Positions 5,537 through 6,088 of a stretch of DNA of 6,088 nucleotides are shown piece by piece. Under the pieces are notes generated by a model. It made no database searches. It was not told the origin of the DNA and saw only the letters and a program-made list of their open reading frames with translations. The stretch comes from a bacterium. GTDB lineage: Bacteria; Patescibacteriota; Patescibacteriia; Magasanikbacterales; GWA2-37-8. How positions within the stretch are numbered: position 1 is the first letter of the stretch; each line of letters begins with the position of its first letter. The stretch is from assembly GCA_021790135.1 (NCBI GenBank), contig JAJYIJ010000063.1, forward strand, positions 1 to 6,088, given 5' to 3'. The position numbers and the translations under genes are program-made.

Positions 5537-6088
5537 TTAAATAATGTATTTTCTAATTTCTTTTATCAATGGTTCTCTGGCCGGACCATTGAAATTATGG
5601 TCGCCATCAAGCCCGATTAATTTTATGTTGTGGCTAAGTCCAGATACATCAACTTCAGCCAATATTTGATCTTGGTTAGCTTTAATGATAATCATCTCAG
5701 TTCTTTCCGCAAATGCATTATACTTATCAATAGTTTTCATATTTATACGTTCCTGGAAATATTCAGCCGGAACAATTCTCGTTAGCCCCTCAAATGGGGG
5801 AAGCTTAGAAAGGCCGTGCAAATTTATTTCGGCGCCTGCTCTAGCCGTATACCTTGCCAAGGTGCGCTCAAGACTCATATCAAATACGGGAGCCAACAGA
5901 ATTGCCTTTCTGATGCCCTCAGGTTTCGCGAACGCCGCCACAACTGTACCTTGAGAATGACAGATCAAATCAATTATCGCTCCCGGATGTAATTGTTTGG
6001 TTTTATTAATAACCTCATTTAACATTTTTACTTGTTCACTAATCGGACTAACGGTGAGCGTCTTATTTTTTTCGTCTATCTTAAAATA
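5537..6088 (-). CDS. Alpha/beta-hydrolase fold protein, C-terminal part (5' end outside window)
   Basis: The frame is open to the right edge, so 183 residues are visible and the N-terminus is missing. Counted from the internal Met at base 6025, LICHSQGTVVAAFA (20-33) is a nucleophile elbow with Ser24, NQDQIL (117-122) offers Asp119 and GDHNFNG (141-147) gives His143; order and spacing match the Ser-Asp-His triad of the fold. The elbow is CHSQG rather than the usual GxSxG, a tolerated but less common form. A strand-like AILLAPVF (41-48) follows the elbow, and residues about 50-105 would be the cap, with the acidic and His residues at the end as expected. The ATG at 6025 is unlikely to be the start: 21 codons before it are open and the strand before the nucleophile would be short. 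No signal peptide can be judged. The substrate is unknown; serine esterase, lipase or peptidase are all possible. Confidence 0.8.
   Translation of the reverse strand, partial: YFKIDEKNKTLTVSPISEQVKMLNEVINKTKQLHPGAIIDLICHSQGTVVAAFAKPEGIRKAILLAPVFDMSLERTLARYTARAGAEINLHGLSKLPPFEGLTRIVPAEYFQERINMKTIDKYNAFAERTEMIIIKANQDQILAEVDVSGLSHNIKLIGLDGDHNFNGPAREPLIKEIRKYII

Noticed and set aside
5391..5540. Plus-strand open frame of 49 codons from ATG 5391 across the terminator hairpin.
   Set aside because: It runs through a terminator stem and into the hydrolase stop codon, has only AAGG 11 bases upstream, and no promoter was found.

Overview
The window looks like a piece of a bacterial chromosome of moderate, AT-leaning base composition. 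Promoters read as ordinary sigma-70 boxes. Two genes (2496 and 5245 starts) have very short leaders and no Shine-Dalgarno sequence. Short leaders, AT-leaning genes and a two-domain membrane glycosyltransferase would fit an uncultured, small-genome lineage such as Patescibacteria, but this assignment is an impression from style and not a sequence match.

Layout. (1) 1-1848, plus strand: the C-terminal part of proC (pyrroline-5-carboxylate reductase), cut by the window edge, followed by proA (glutamate-5-semialdehyde dehydrogenase) in a TAATG overlap. These are the two reductive enzymes of proline synthesis from glutamate; proB is not visible. A strong hairpin terminator at 1854-1889 closes the pair. 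(2) 1854-2440, minus strand: a GC-rich island unlike its neighbours. It carries its own consensus promoter, a leader holding a 23-bp hairpin, a good ribosome binding site, an unrecognised 80-codon gene (2071-2313) and then about 180 nt that can fold into a row of hairpins before the shared terminator. An A8 run near the end of the gene could also join it by a -1 shift to a 71-codon open frame through this same region. This is the part of the window most worth a second look. (3) 2443-4670, plus strand: a back-to-back promoter and a 724-residue fusion of a GT2 polyprenyl-phosphate sugar synthase-like domain with a multi-spanning GT-C-like membrane domain. (4) 4760-5293, minus strand: a PAP2/BcrC-like undecaprenyl-diphosphatase with its own promoter, convergent with the glycosyltransferase. 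(5) 5294-5536: a gene-free stretch with a terminator hairpin and an unexplained GC-rich block. (6) 5537-6088, minus strand: the C-terminal part of an alpha/beta hydrolase, running off the right edge.

How the parts fit. proC and proA work in one pathway. The glycosyltransferase and the phosphatase are both plausibly tied to the polyprenyl lipid-carrier cycle of the cell envelope (sugar loading and transfer; carrier recycling). The GC-rich cassette shares a 60-bp divergent promoter region with the glycosyltransferase, and both -10 regions carry the same 11-bp motif, so the two may be co-regulated. No CRISPR array, tRNA, rRNA, transposase or recombinase was seen.
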